Under the pieces are notes generated by a model. The model made no database searches. It was not told the DNA's origin and saw nothing but the letters and a program-made list of their open reading frames with translations. From NCBI RefSeq assembly GCF_001294335.1, contig NZ_LGKG01000134.1, positions 1 to 64,000 of the forward strand: a stretch of DNA of 64,000 nucleotides. The letters run 5' to 3'. Shown piece after piece: positions 34,152-42,811 of this stretch. The translations under genes and the position numbers were made by a program. Position 1 is the stretch's first letter. Every line of letters starts with the position of its first letter. This DNA comes from Streptomyces chattanoogensis. Lineage in GTDB: Bacteria > Actinomycetota > Actinomycetes > Streptomycetales > Streptomycetaceae.

Positions 34152-34841
34152 TCAGGGCACGTCCGAGGGCGGCCGCCGGAAGCGGTGCACCCCCGAGGGC
34201 GTCACCGCCGCATCCACCGGGCGGTCGTGCGCCTCGGCCGGCACCTCGTCCAGCACCTCCGCGTCGTACAGCAGCACCACCAGCGCGGCCGGCGACGCGG
34301 CCCGCTCCAGCCGCGCCAGCACCCGGTCGTACGACCCGCCCCCGCGCCCCAGCCGCAGCCCCCGCCGGTCCACGGCGAGACCGGGCAGCAACACCACATC
34401 CGCCTCCGTGACGGCCTCGAGCCCGAGCCGCTCACCGCCGGGCTCCAGCAGCCCCCACCCGGCCCGTACGAGCCGCTCGGCGCCCTCGTACACCGCCCAT
34501 TCCAGATCGTTGTCCGGCAGCAGTACGGGCAGCAGCACCCGCACCCCCGCCGCCCGCAGCCGCTCCAGCAGCGGACGGGTGGAAGGCTCGTTCCCGATGG
34601 AGACATAGGCGGCAACCGTGGGCGGAACGGCCGCACCGGAGGATTCATCCGGCTTTTCCGGGCCCTCCCCGGATTCCATCGAGCGGAATTCCGCCAATTC
34701 CAGCGTCCGGCGGGCCAGCGATTCCCCCGTCGCCGCGACGACATCCGGCGGCAACGATCTCCTTACCTCCAGGAGATCCCGCCGCAACCTGCGCTTTCTA
34801 CCGTGATCGGAACCGTGATCCGAGTCGTGACCAGAGTTCAT
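34152..34841 (-). CDS. 5-formyltetrahydrofolate cyclo-ligase
   Basis: A 229-residue protein starting at ATG 34841. KRRLRRDLLEVRRSLPPDV, then VAAYVSIGNEPSTRPLLERL and the ATP/folate loop LRLGRGGGSYDRVLARL define the family, which turns 5-formyl-THF into methenyl-THF using ATP. An insert of about 15 residues (ESGEGPEKPDESSGAA) lengthens it. It is divergent from galU and belongs to the conserved galU-glp-sepX block. Confidence 0.92.
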   Translation of the reverse strand: MNSGHDSDHGSDHGRKRRLRRDLLEVRRSLPPDVVAATGESLARRTLELAEFRSMESGEGPEKPDESSGAAVPPTVAAYVSIGNEPSTRPLLERLRAAGVRVLLPVLLPDNDLEWAVYEGAERLVRAGWGLLEPGGERLGLEAVTEADVVLLPGLAVDRRGLRLGRGGGSYDRVLARLERAASPAALVVLLYDAEVLDEVPAEAHDRPVDAAVTPSGVHRFRRPPSDVP

Positions 34842-34910
34842 TTGTGGGCCCTTGCTCCCGCTCTCATGCTCTATTCACCAGACCCTCATCATCGTTCCGA
34901 ATGGGCCGGT

Positions 34911-34916
34911 TATGGT
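34911..34916 (+). promoter_or_regulatory. -10 element TATGGT for leaderless galU mRNA
   Basis: TATGGT ends seven bases before ATG 34924, and no Shine-Dalgarno sequence is present. This fits a leaderless transcript. Confidence 0.55.
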
Positions 34917-34923
34917 GTCGCGC

Positions 34924-35826
34924 ATGACCCCATCGCACACGCGGATCAGCAAGGCTGTCATCCCGGCAGCCGGCCTCGGCACCCGGTTTCTCCCCGCCAC
35001 GAAGGCCACGCCCAAGGAGATGCTCCCGGTCGTCGACAAGCCCGCCATCCAATACGTGGTGGAGGAGGCGGTCGCCGCCGGACTCTCCGACGTCCTGATG
35101 GTGACCGGCCGCAACAAGCGCCCCCTCGAGGACCACTTCGACCGCAACTACGAACTCGAAGAGGCCCTGCACCGCAAGGGTGACCAGTCCCGGCTCGCCA
35201 GGGTCCAGGAGTCCAGCGACCTGGCGACGATGCACTACGTACGGCAGGGCGACCCCAGGGGCCTGGGCCACGCCGTGCTGTGCGCCGCCCCGCACGTCGG
35301 CGACCAGCCCTTCGCGGTCCTCCTCGGTGACGACCTCATCGACCCCCGCGACCCGCTGCTGCAGCGCATGGTCGAGATACAGGAGCAGTACGGCGGCTCC
35401 GTCATCGCCCTGATGGAGGTCGACCCGTCCCAGATCCACCTGTACGGGTGTGCGGCCGCCACCCCCACCGGTGACGACGACGTGGTCGTGGTCTCCGACC
35501 TGGTGGAGAAGCCCGACCCCTCGGAGGCCCCCAGCAACCTCGCCATCATCGGCCGGTATGTCCTCGACCCGGCCGTTTTCGAGGTGCTGCGCAAGACCGA
35601 GCCGGGCCGCGGCGGCGAGATCCAGCTGACCGACGCCCTCCAGGCGCTGGCGGCCGACCCCGCCCTCGGGGGCCCCGTACACGGTGTCGTCTTCAAGGGC
35701 CGGCGCTATGACACCGGAGACCGTGGCGACTACCTGCGTGCCATTGTCAGACTGGCATGCGAACGTGAAGACCTGGGCCCGGACTTCAGGGCCTGGCTGC
35801 GCAGTTACGTCACCGAGGAGATGTAG
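34924..35826 (+). CDS. galU: UTP-glucose-1-phosphate uridylyltransferase GalU
   Basis: A 300-residue protein starting at ATG 34924. The nucleotide site is VIPAAGLGTRFLPATKATPK, followed by MLPVVDKPAIQYVVEEAV, VLLGDDLID (metal Asp) and KPDPSEAPSNLAIIGRYVL, with GRGGEIQLTDALQAL for the sugar site. It makes UDP-glucose for cell-wall polymers, glycosylation and trehalose. It is first in a run with glp, moaC, mogA, the acetyltransferase and sepX; the glp gene starts five bases after its stop. Confidence 0.95.
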   Translation: MTPSHTRISKAVIPAAGLGTRFLPATKATPKEMLPVVDKPAIQYVVEEAVAAGLSDVLMVTGRNKRPLEDHFDRNYELEEALHRKGDQSRLARVQESSDLATMHYVRQGDPRGLGHAVLCAAPHVGDQPFAVLLGDDLIDPRDPLLQRMVEIQEQYGGSVIALMEVDPSQIHLYGCAAATPTGDDDVVVVSDLVEKPDPSEAPSNLAIIGRYVLDPAVFEVLRKTEPGRGGEIQLTDALQALAADPALGGPVHGVVFKGRRYDTGDRGDYLRAIVRLACEREDLGPDFRAWLRSYVTEEM

Positions 35827-35830
35827 GACG

Positions 35831-37147
35831 TTGAACGGCACCACCGACCAGACCCGCCACCAGGACCGCGTCTGGTCGGTGGCCGAGCACCTCGACGACG
35901 TCCTGTCGAAGATCCCCCCGCTCGAGCCGATCGAGCTGCAACTCCTCGACGCCCAGGGCTGCGTCCTGGTGGAGGACATCACGGTCCCCGTGGCCCTGCC
36001 GCCCTTCGACAACAGCTCCATGGACGGCTATGCCGTCCGGGTCGCCGATGTCGCGGGCGCCACCGAGGAGTTCCCCGCCGCCCTCACCGTCATCGGCGAT
36101 GTCGCGGCGGGCAGCGGCGAGCTGCCCGCGGTCGGCCCCGGCGAGGCGGCCCGGATCATGACCGGCGCCCCGGTGCCGCCCGGCGCCGAGGCGGTCGTCC
36201 CCGTCGAATGGACCGACGGCGGCAGCGGCGAGGGCCCGGCCGCCACCATGCGCGCCCACAGCGCCGCCCCCCAGGACGCCACCGGCGAGGTCCGCGTCCA
36301 CCGCCCCGTGGAGCCCCGGGCCCACATCCGCGACCGGGGCAGTGATGTCTCCGCCGGCGAGCCGGCCCTGCGCGCCGGTACGGTCCTCGGCCCGCCCCAG
36401 ATCGGCCTGCTGGCCGCCATCGGCCGCGGCACGGTCCGGGTACGGCCCCGCCCCCGCGTCGTCGTGATGTCCACCGGCAGCGAACTGGTCCAGCCCGGCG
36501 AGGCGTTGGGCCCCGGCCAGATCCACGACTCCAACAGCTTCCAGCTCACCGCCGCCGCCCGCGACGCCGGCGCCATCGCCTACCGCGTCGGCGCCGTCGC
36601 CGACGACGCCGAGTCCCTCCGCGCCACCCTGGAGGACCAGCTCATCCGCGCCGACATCCTCGTCACCAGCGGCGGCGTCAGCGTCGGCGCCTACGACGTC
36701 GTCAAGGAGACCCTCGCCGAGTTCTCCGCGGAGGAGGGCACGGTCGAGTTCCGCAAGCTGGCCATGCAGCCCGGCAAGCCCCAGGGCTTCGGCCTCATCG
36801 GCCCCGACCGCACCCCCCTCATGGCGCTCCCCGGCAACCCCGTGAGCTCGTACGTCTCCTTCGAGCTCTTCGTCCGCCCCGCCATCCGCACCCTGATGGG
36901 CCTGCCGGACGTCCACCGCCCCACCACCCGGGCCGAGTGCACCGAGCCCATCGCCTCCTCGCCCGGGGGGAAGCGGCAGTTCCTGCGCGGCTCCTACGAC
37001 CCGGAAACCGCCAAGGTCACCCCGGTGGGCGGCGCCGGCTCCCATCTGATCAAGGCCCTTGCGCACGCCAACGCCCTGATCATCGTCCCGGAGGAGAGCA
37101 CGGAGGTGGCCGCGGGCGACAAGGTGGAGGTCGTCCTGCTCGGGTAG
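35831..37147 (+). CDS. glp: Gephyrin-like molybdotransferase Glp (MoeA family)
   Basis: A 438-residue protein starting at TTG 35831 with AGGA upstream. [36 protein letters not shown] and the catalytic [13 protein letters not shown] region define MoeA, which inserts molybdate into molybdopterin. The genomic setting, downstream of galU and three genes before sepX/glpR, is that of Glp, the MoeA paralogue shown in Corynebacterium to bind FtsZ and the membrane receptor GlpR. The moaC and mogA genes between them also allow a real cofactor role, so it may do both. Confidence 0.88.
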   Translation: MNGTTDQTRHQDRVWSVAEHLDDVLSKIPPLEPIELQLLDAQGCVLVEDITVPVALPPFDNSSMDGYAVRVADVAGATEEFPAALTVIGDVAAGSGELPAVGPGEAARIMTGAPVPPGAEAVVPVEWTDGGSGEGPAATMRAHSAAPQDATGEVRVHRPVEPRAHIRDRGSDVSAGEPALRAGTVLGPPQIGLLAAIGRGTVRVRPRPRVVVMSTGSELVQPGEALGPGQIHDSNSFQLTAAARDAGAIAYRVGAVADDAESLRATLEDQLIRADILVTSGGVSVGAYDVVKETLAEFSAEEGTVEFRKLAMQPGKPQGFGLIGPDRTPLMALPGNPVSSYVSFELFVRPAIRTLMGLPDVHRPTTRAECTEPIASSPGGKRQFLRGSYDPETAKVTPVGGAGSHLIKALAHANALIIVPEESTEVAAGDKVEVVLLG

Positions 37148-37215
37148 CGGCCGACCGGTGCGGGTACGGTGTCGTCCCACAGGCGCGGCACGGCACGGTC
37201 CGGACCAGGAGAACG

Positions 37216-37698
37216 ATGAGCAGCGGCCAGCAACACCTCACCCACCTCGACGCGGCGGGCGCGGCCCGGATGGTCGACGTATCGGAGAAGGACGTCACCG
37301 CCCGCACCGCCCGCGCCCGCGGCCGCGTCCTGGTATCGCCGCAGGTCATCGAGCTGCTCCGGGGTGAGGGCATGCCGAAGGGCGACGCCCTGGCCACCGC
37401 CCGGATCGCCGGCATCATGGGCGCCAAGCGCACCCCCGAGCTGATCCCCCTGTGTCACCCCCTGTCCGTCTCCGGCGTCAAGGTGGACCTGACCGTCAGC
37501 GATGACGCCGTCGAGATCGCCGCCACCGTCAAGACCACCGACCGCACCGGCGTCGAGATGGAGGCGCTCACCGCCGTCTCCGTCGCCGCCCTCACCGTCG
37601 TCGACATGATCAAGGCCGTCGACAAGGCGGCCGTCATCTCCGACATCCGCGTGGAGGAGAAGACCGGCGGCAAGTCCGGCGACTGGAGCCGCTCGTGA
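37216..37698 (+). CDS. moaC: Cyclic pyranopterin monophosphate synthase MoaC
   Basis: A 160-residue protein starting at ATG 37216 with AGGAGAACG upstream. [37 protein letters not shown] and the Lys-Asp-rich [20 protein letters not shown] are the hexamer and active-site motifs. It converts the MoaA product to cPMP in molybdenum cofactor synthesis. The next gene starts at the GTGA overlap. Confidence 0.95.
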   Translation: MSSGQQHLTHLDAAGAARMVDVSEKDVTARTARARGRVLVSPQVIELLRGEGMPKGDALATARIAGIMGAKRTPELIPLCHPLSVSGVKVDLTVSDDAVEIAATVKTTDRTGVEMEALTAVSVAALTVVDMIKAVDKAAVISDIRVEEKTGGKSGDWSRS

Positions 37699-38195
37699 GC
37701 GCCGCCCGCGCCCTGGTCGTCACGGCCTCCAACCGCGCCGCCGCCGGCGTCTACCCCGACCGGGGCGGCCCGCTGATCGCCGAGGGCCTCACGGCCCTGG
37801 GCTTCGAGGTGGACGGCCCCCAGGTCGTCCCCGACGGCGACCCGGTCGAGGCCGCCCTGCGCGCCGGGGTGGCCGCCGGCTACTCGGTCATCCTCACCAC
37901 CGGCGGGACGGGCATCTCGCCCACCGACCGCACCCCCGATGCCACCCGCCGGGTCCTGGACTACGAGGTCCCCGGCATCCCCGAGGCGATCCGCGCGGCC
38001 GGCCGCGGCACGGTCCCAACCGCCGCCCTCTCCCGGGGCCTGGCGGGCGTGGCCGGCACGACCTTGATCGTCAACCTCCCCGGCTCCACCGGCGGTGTCC
38101 GCGACGGCCTGGCCGTCCTCGGCGACCTCCTGCTGCACGCCGTCGACCAGATCCGCGGCGGGGACCACCCCAGACCCACCGGGAGCCCGAGCTGA
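37695..38195 (+). CDS. MogA/MoaB family molybdopterin adenylyltransferase
   Basis: A 166-residue protein starting at GTG 37695, overlapping the moaC stop by four bases. [19 protein letters not shown], the [17 protein letters not shown] loop and [17 protein letters not shown] are typical. It activates molybdopterin by adenylation before Glp/MoeA adds molybdate. Its stop overlaps a CTG start of the next gene. Confidence 0.92.
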   Translation: MSAARALVVTASNRAAAGVYPDRGGPLIAEGLTALGFEVDGPQVVPDGDPVEAALRAGVAAGYSVILTTGGTGISPTDRTPDATRRVLDYEVPGIPEAIRAAGRGTVPTAALSRGLAGVAGTTLIVNLPGSTGGVRDGLAVLGDLLLHAVDQIRGGDHPRPTGSPS

Positions 38196-38824
38196 ACGCG
38201 TTCTGGCCGGTGGTCCTCTCGGAGGGGGACGTCACCCTCCGCCCGATAAAGCTGCGCGACCAGCGCCCGTGGCGGGAGGTCAACCGCCGCAACCGCGACT
38301 GGCTGCGCCCCTGGGAAGCCACCATCCCGCCGCCCCCGCCCGGCGTCGTGCCGCCGCACCGCCCCACGTACCGCCAGATGGTCCGCCATCTGCGCGCCGA
38401 GGCACACGCCGGCCGCATGCTGCCGTTCGTCATCGAATACCGCGGACAACTCGCCGGACAGCTGACGGTCGCCGGAATTACCTGGGGCTCGATGTGCTCG
38501 GGCCATATCGGCTACTGGGTGGACCAGGAAGTCGCCGGCCGCGGCGTCATGCCGACCGCCGTGGCGCTCGCCGTGGACCACTGCTTCCGCGCCGTGGGAC
38601 TGCACCGCATCGAGGTCTGTATTCGGCCGGAAAACATCCCCAGCCGCCGGGTCGTCGAGAAACTCGGCTTCCGTGAGGAAGGCATCCGCCCGCGCTATCT
38701 CCACATCGACGGCGCCTGGCGCGACCACGCGGTTTTCGCCCTCACCGCCGAAGAAGTGCCCGAAGGCCTGCTCAACCGCTGGCGGCAGCACCGGCCGAGC
38801 ACGCCCGGCGCACCCCACAAATAA
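38192..38824 (+). CDS. GNAT acetyltransferase, RimJ/RimL type, apparently starting at CTG
   Basis: The protein starts [19 protein letters not shown] in frame from CTG 38192, with GGGAG six bases upstream and a CTGA overlap with the mogA stop. The first standard start, GTG 38210, has no ribosome binding site and would lose the conserved NAFWPV. The acetyl-CoA site is YWVDQEVAGRGVMPTAVAL with EVCIRPENIPSRRVVEKLGF. RimJ enzymes acetylate the N-termini of ribosomal or other proteins. It is the gene before sepX in the conserved block. Confidence 0.85.
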   Translation: MNAFWPVVLSEGDVTLRPIKLRDQRPWREVNRRNRDWLRPWEATIPPPPPGVVPPHRPTYRQMVRHLRAEAHAGRMLPFVIEYRGQLAGQLTVAGITWGSMCSGHIGYWVDQEVAGRGVMPTAVALAVDHCFRAVGLHRIEVCIRPENIPSRRVVEKLGFREEGIRPRYLHIDGAWRDHAVFALTAEEVPEGLLNRWRQHRPSTPGAPHK

Positions 38825-38963
38825 AATAAATGTTCGAATATGCCGTCGGGGGCGACCGCATTCCCGACGATCGCGCGCCTACAATCACAAAAAAAGTTCG
38901 AGATATCAGCCAGATCGTGCGACACACCGGCCCAATTGGCGGATGGCCCCGCGCAAACCCCTC

Positions 38964-38969
38964 TACCGT
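38964..38969 (+). promoter_or_regulatory. -10 element TACCGT for leaderless sepX mRNA
   Basis: TACCGT ends seven bases before GTG 38977. The 150 bp upstream are AT-rich (AAAATAAAT, CACAAAAAAAG), and there is no Shine-Dalgarno sequence. Confidence 0.6.
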
Positions 38970-38976
38970 GTGAGTT

Positions 38977-40014
38977 GTGAGAAGCAGCGGCCTCATCTAC
39001 GCAGTCATCGTCGGGGCCTGGGCCGCCTATTTGGTGCCGATGTGGCTCCGTAGGCAGGACGAGCTCAACGAGGCCCGTCCGACCGAACGCTTCAGCACTG
39101 CCATCCGGCTCCTGTCCGGACGTGCGGCCATGCAACGCCGTTACGACAAGGGGCAGGAGGAGTGTCCTGCCGACGATGCCGCCGACGAGCAGCGCCCGGA
39201 CGCCCTGGCCGACGAGCCGGACGCCGGGCCCTTCGGTGACCCCGAACCGCCGGCCGAGGCCGGGATCGAGGCCCCCCACACCCGGGTGCAGTCGGCCCCG
39301 CCCCGCCCGTCCCTCGCCGAGCGGACCAAGCGCGCCAAGGTCCTCGCCCGCCGCCGGCGCACCATCACCGTCCTGTTCCTCACCTTCACCGTCGGCGCCA
39401 TCGCCGCCGCGGTCGGCGGCCTCCCCTTCCTCTGGGCCCCCGCCGTCCCCGCCGCCCTGCTGACCGCGTACATCGTCTACCTCCGCGTCCAGGAGCGGCG
39501 CCGCTTCGTCTTCACGATGGACCAGCGCAAGGCGGAGGCCGCCGCGCAACGACTGCGGGAGGGCCGCCCCCGCCCTCACCAGGCGGCCGACCAGCCGCCC
39601 GCCGACGACCACCCGGCCGACGCACACGCTGACGCCCCCGCCCACGCGGCCCCCGAACCACCCCGCCCGGCCGCTCCCACTTCCCACCACACCGCAGGCC
39701 GCCGCGCCCTCGTCGAGGAGACCGACCACGCCGAGTGGGTCGACCAGCAGCGCGAACGCGAACGCCCCCGCCCCGCCTCCGGCAGCTGGGAGCCCGTCCC
39801 GGTCCCCCTCCCCACCTACGTCACCGCCCCGGTCGCCCCCCGGGCCACCAGCCACGTGGACCTCGACACCGACGACGCCTGGAGCTCCGCCCGCTCCAGC
39901 GCCGCCCCCGAGCAGCCCCACGACACCCCCCAGCCCGACCGCCGCCCCCGGGGCCGCACCCCCCTCTTCGACCAGTACGAGGACGAGGACCGCCCCCGCG
40001 CCGCGAACGAGTGA
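38977..40014 (+). CDS. sepX: SepX/GlpR, divisome membrane protein and gephyrin-like receptor
   Basis: A 345-residue protein starting at GTG 38977. SSGLIYAVIVGAWAAYLVPM is the first membrane helix, with WLRRQDELNEARPTERFSTA after it, the signature of SepX. A linker precedes two closely spaced helices (RTITVLFLTFTVGAIAAAVG, LPFLWAPAVPAALLTAYIVY) and a long Pro-rich cytoplasmic tail. In Streptomyces SepX stabilises FtsZ structures and the divisome; the corynebacterial homologue GlpR binds Glp, here the gene at 35831. The gene ends at 40014 before tRNA-Ala. Confidence 0.9.
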   Translation: MRSSGLIYAVIVGAWAAYLVPMWLRRQDELNEARPTERFSTAIRLLSGRAAMQRRYDKGQEECPADDAADEQRPDALADEPDAGPFGDPEPPAEAGIEAPHTRVQSAPPRPSLAERTKRAKVLARRRRTITVLFLTFTVGAIAAAVGGLPFLWAPAVPAALLTAYIVYLRVQERRRFVFTMDQRKAEAAAQRLREGRPRPHQAADQPPADDHPADAHADAPAHAAPEPPRPAAPTSHHTAGRRALVEETDHAEWVDQQRERERPRPASGSWEPVPVPLPTYVTAPVAPRATSHVDLDTDDAWSSARSSAAPEQPHDTPQPDRRPRGRTPLFDQYEDEDRPRAANE

Positions 40015-40115
40015 CCCACGCCGCACCGGCGAACGGGTGGCGGCCCTCCACTGACCAGCACCGGAAGCGATTTCCGAGCACCGCGAACGAGATGCTAGAG
40101 TTTCACTCGTCGCAA

Positions 40116-40188
40116 GGGCCTGTGGCGCAGCTGGTAGCGCACCTCGTTCGCAACGAGGGGGTCAGGGGTTCGAATCCCCTCAGGTCCA
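40116..40188 (+). tRNA. tRNA-Ala (anticodon CGC)
   Basis: A 73-nt cloverleaf: acceptor GGGCCTG / CAGGTCC with discriminator A, D-arm GCGCAGCTGGTAGCGC, anticodon stem CCTCG / CGAGG with loop TTCGCAA giving anticodon CGC, T-arm CAGGGGTTCGAATCCCCT. CCA is not encoded beyond the terminal A. A -10-like TAGAGT lies about 17 bases upstream. Confidence 0.95.
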
Positions 40189-40234
40189 CAGACAGCAGGA
40201 AAGTTCTTGAGTTGGCTCAGGAACGGTTGACGAG

Positions 40235-40265
40235 ATCCCGCCGATCATGATGATCGGCGGGATCT
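40235..40265 (+). terminator. Intrinsic terminator after tRNA-Ala
   Basis: GATCCCGCCGATC and GATCGGCGGGATC pair around ATGAT, followed by TTTGTCGTTT, a rare T-rich tail for this genome. Confidence 0.85.
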
Positions 40266-40345
40266 TTGTCGTTTCCGGGGCCTGTTCGGCGCTTTTCGGG
40301 GTGGTGGACGGCAGCGCATCGCGGTGGTGAGTGTGCTGATTCTCT

Positions 40346-40380
40346 GTCATGCGTCATGCGTCATGCGTCATGCGTCATGT
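40346..40380 (+). repeat. Five 7-bp GTCATGC tandem units
   Basis: GTCATGC four times, then GTCATGT, in exact register, in the 246-bp non-coding gap between the tRNA terminator and the PhyH gene. Seven-base units change reading frame, so the array cannot be coding. Confidence 0.85.
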
Positions 40381-40511
40381 GCGCGCGGCGGCCGGCCTGA
40401 CAACGGCAACTCCTCCCACAGCCGCTACACCGCGATCAATGCCGGTGTCCTGACATCAGCCGTGCAGAAATTGTCGGGCGGGTGCTGCCGCCTCGATGAC
40501 ACGTTGACAGC

Positions 40512-41306
40512 ATGAGTGAATCGATGATCAGTGACGACGATGTGTCCGAGTTCGTGGAGAAGGGGTTCCTCCGTGTGGAGGGGGCGTTCTCGCGCGATCT
40601 CGCGGCGGAGTGCCGGGAGATCATGTGGCGGGACATCGATGGTGAGCCCGATGACCCGGCGACGTGGAAGAGCCCCGTGGTGCGGCTCGGCGCCTATGGG
40701 CAAGAGCCCTTCCGGGCCGCTGCCAACTCGCCTCGGCTGCACGCCGCGTTCGATGCCCTCGTCGGCGAGGGGCGCTGGGCGCCGCTGGGCGGGCTCGGCA
40801 CGTTCCCCGTGCGGTTCCGCAGCGACCAGGAGCCAGGCGACGACGGATGGCACATCGATGCGAGCTTCCCGGGAGACGATCCCGCCGACTTCATGTCCTA
40901 CCGGGTGAATGTCGCTTCCCGGGGGCGGTGGCTGCTGATGCTGTTCCTGATGTCCGATGTGGGGGAGGACGACGCGCCTACCCGGATCCGGGTCGGTTCC
41001 CACCTGGACGTCGCCGCACTTCTCGAACCCGAGCGAGAGGCCGGCCTGTCTTTCATGAACCTCGCCGAGCGCGCCGTGCCCGCCACCGAACACCGACCGC
41101 TTGCCATGGCCACGGGCCGGGCTGGGGACGTCTACCTCTGTCACCCCTTCCTCGTACATGCCGCGCAACCCCACCGGGGTGTCGAACCCCGCTTCATGGC
41201 GCAGCCGCCGCTGCTTCCCCACCCGGGGCAGGGTCCGAGCATCGAACGCCCCGATGGCGACTACTCCCCTGTGGAGACCGCGATTCGCCGAGGCATCGGA
41301 CGCTGA
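40512..41306 (+). CDS. Phytanoyl-CoA dioxygenase (PhyH) family Fe(II)/2-oxoglutarate oxygenase
   Basis: A 264-residue protein starting at ATG 40512 (ATG 40524 possible). The iron ligands HxD (DDGWHIDASFPGDDPADFM) and the distal His (YLCHPFLVHAAQPHRGVEPR, with the 2-oxoglutarate-binding Arg) are present. The N-terminal EFVEKGFLRVEGAFSRDLAA is typical. Such enzymes hydroxylate or halogenate small molecules. No cluster partner is nearby, so the substrate is unknown. Confidence 0.85.
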   Translation: MSESMISDDDVSEFVEKGFLRVEGAFSRDLAAECREIMWRDIDGEPDDPATWKSPVVRLGAYGQEPFRAAANSPRLHAAFDALVGEGRWAPLGGLGTFPVRFRSDQEPGDDGWHIDASFPGDDPADFMSYRVNVASRGRWLLMLFLMSDVGEDDAPTRIRVGSHLDVAALLEPEREAGLSFMNLAERAVPATEHRPLAMATGRAGDVYLCHPFLVHAAQPHRGVEPRFMAQPPLLPHPGQGPSIERPDGDYSPVETAIRRGIGR

Positions 41307-41335
41307 CGCCCTTTCGTGCGGGGGGCTCGTAGGGC

Positions 41336-41440
41336 GTGGTGATCTCCTTGCTTTGCGTGGTGCTCGTGGCCGGCGCGGCCATTGCCCTTGGCTTGGGGCT
41401 CTTCGGGCTGAGCGGCATGCTCTCGCTCATCAGTGACTGA
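41336..41440 (+). CDS. Possible 34-residue membrane peptide
   Basis: GTG 41336 (GTG 41339 also) opens a frame reading VVISLLCVVLVAGAAIALGL then GLFGLSGMLSLISD and a stop. It is wholly hydrophobic with a short polar tail, like many small bacterial membrane proteins. The upstream GTAGGGC is a poor ribosome binding site. It lies between the PhyH and HxlR genes. Confidence 0.4.
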   Translation: MVISLLCVVLVAGAAIALGLGLFGLSGMLSLISD

Positions 41441-41489
41441 CCCGCGCAGTACAGCAGCGCAGTACAGCAACTGTGGTGTTCGCGTGGTT

Positions 41490-41882
41490 CTAGGACGGAT
41501 GGGCCGCGTCGTAGCGGCGGCGGTTGTCGTTGATCTCGTGCCGGTGGGTGGTGGCCCACTCTCCGAGGGCGATGGCGGAGTCCAGCAGCGTGGTGCCGAG
41601 TTCGGTCAGCGTGTACTCCACGCGTGGCGGGACGCCGGCGTGGACGGTGCGGGTCAGCAGGCCGTCGCGTTCCAGCTGCCGGAGCGTCAGCGTGAGCATG
41701 CGCTGGGAGATGCCGGTGACGGCGCGGTGCAGCTCACCGAAGCGCAGGGTGCCGTCGCGGAGTTGGCCGATGACCAGGATGCTCCACTTGTCGCCGATCA
41801 GCGAGAGGATCCGCAGCACCTGCCGGCAGACGTCCTCCTCCGACTCGCCGGGCGCCGGCGACGGGTTGGTGCGGGGAGCCAT
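41490..41882 (-). CDS. HxlR family transcriptional regulator
   Basis: A 130-residue winged-helix protein starting at ATG 41882 with GGAGG upstream. CRQVLRILSLIGDKWSILVI, the recognition helix GISQRMLTLTLRQLERDGL and the wing PPRVEYTLTELGTTLLD define HxlR. The single conserved Cys (VCRQ) near the N-terminus is the redox or aldehyde sensor in some members (HypR, QorR). It is divergent from an SDR gene and probably regulates it. Confidence 0.88.
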   Translation of the reverse strand: MAPRTNPSPAPGESEEDVCRQVLRILSLIGDKWSILVIGQLRDGTLRFGELHRAVTGISQRMLTLTLRQLERDGLLTRTVHAGVPPRVEYTLTELGTTLLDSAIALGEWATTHRHEINDNRRRYDAAHPS

Positions 41883-41956
41883 GGGTTACCTCCGTGTGCG
41901 TCACTGACATCAATGTGCCGTCTTGCCGACGCCACCGTAGTGACGAACCATATGGC

Positions 41957-41971
41957 TACGCACAAAGCGTA
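41957..41971. promoter_or_regulatory. TACGC-ACAAA-GCGTA dyad between HxlR and SDR genes
   Basis: A perfect 5-bp inverted repeat in the 161-bp divergent region 41883-42043. A plausible HxlR operator, overlapping a short AT-rich patch. Confidence 0.45.
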
Positions 41972-42043
41972 AGTAATGGCGGACGCACGGGAGTTGGAGT
42001 CTGGCTGTCGTCGGACGGACCGCTGCGACGGGGAGGAACTGCT

Positions 42044-42751
42044 GTGGCGAAGACGCTCGTGATTGTCGGTGCGGGACCAGGGCTGGGGATGGGCGTGGCG
42101 CGCGCGTTCGGCCGTAACGGGTTTCGGGTCGCGCTGATCGCGCGTACCAAGGGGAGGCTGGACGGTCTGGTCGACGATCTGGCCGGGCTGGGGATCACCG
42201 CCGCCGGCTTCCCGGCCGACATCCGCGACCGCGATGCCCTCACCGCCGCTCTCACCGCGGCGAGGCGCACGCTGGGTCCGGCCGACGTACTGGAATTCAG
42301 CCCGAGCCCGACCGGGCCGATCACGCACGCGGCGCAGACCACGGTCGCCTCGGTCACCGCGCAGTTCGAGCTGCATGTGCTGGGAGCCGTGACCGCCGTG
42401 GAGCATGTGCTGCCGGACATGCGGGCCCGAGGAGCGGGCACGCTGCTGCTGACCACCGGCGTTTCCTCGACGGTTCCGGCCCCCTTCCTGGCCAATGTCG
42501 GCATGGCCATGGCCGGCCTGCGGAACTGGGCACACGCCCTGCATACCGAACTCGAGCCGGAAGGGGTCCACGTGGGTACGGTGACCATCGCTTCCGGCAT
42601 TGTCCCGGGCGGCGGTGAGACCGATCCCGACGCCATCGGAGCCCGGTACTACCGGATGTACGAGCGGCGGGACCGCGCCGAAGAAGTCATCGGCGATGTG
42701 GGCGCGTTCCGGGCCCTTGTGGGGCGGGGCGGCTGTCAGGCCCGCCGTTGA
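42044..42751 (+). CDS. Short-chain dehydrogenase/reductase
   Basis: A 235-residue protein starting at GTG 42044 with GGGAGGA upstream. KTLVIVGAGPGLGMGVARAF is the TGxxxGxG loop in the divergent GAGPGLG form; RVALIARTKGRLDGL follows. The canonical YxxxK catalytic pair is not obvious: the region TTGVSSTVPAPFLANVGMAM lacks the Tyr-Lys motif, so activity is uncertain. HxlR-adjacent SDRs usually answer quinones or aldehydes. Confidence 0.8.
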   Translation: MAKTLVIVGAGPGLGMGVARAFGRNGFRVALIARTKGRLDGLVDDLAGLGITAAGFPADIRDRDALTAALTAARRTLGPADVLEFSPSPTGPITHAAQTTVASVTAQFELHVLGAVTAVEHVLPDMRARGAGTLLLTTGVSSTVPAPFLANVGMAMAGLRNWAHALHTELEPEGVHVGTVTIASGIVPGGGETDPDAIGARYYRMYERRDRAEEVIGDVGAFRALVGRGGCQARR

Positions 42752-42811
42752 CGCTGATCTGGCCAAGGAGCAGACGTTCGGGCCGCACCGGCGGTCCGTC
42801 GGGCGGCGCGC

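Noticed and set aside
40346..40380. GTCATGC repeats as a CRISPR array
   Set aside because: Units are 7 bp with no spacers and no cas genes.
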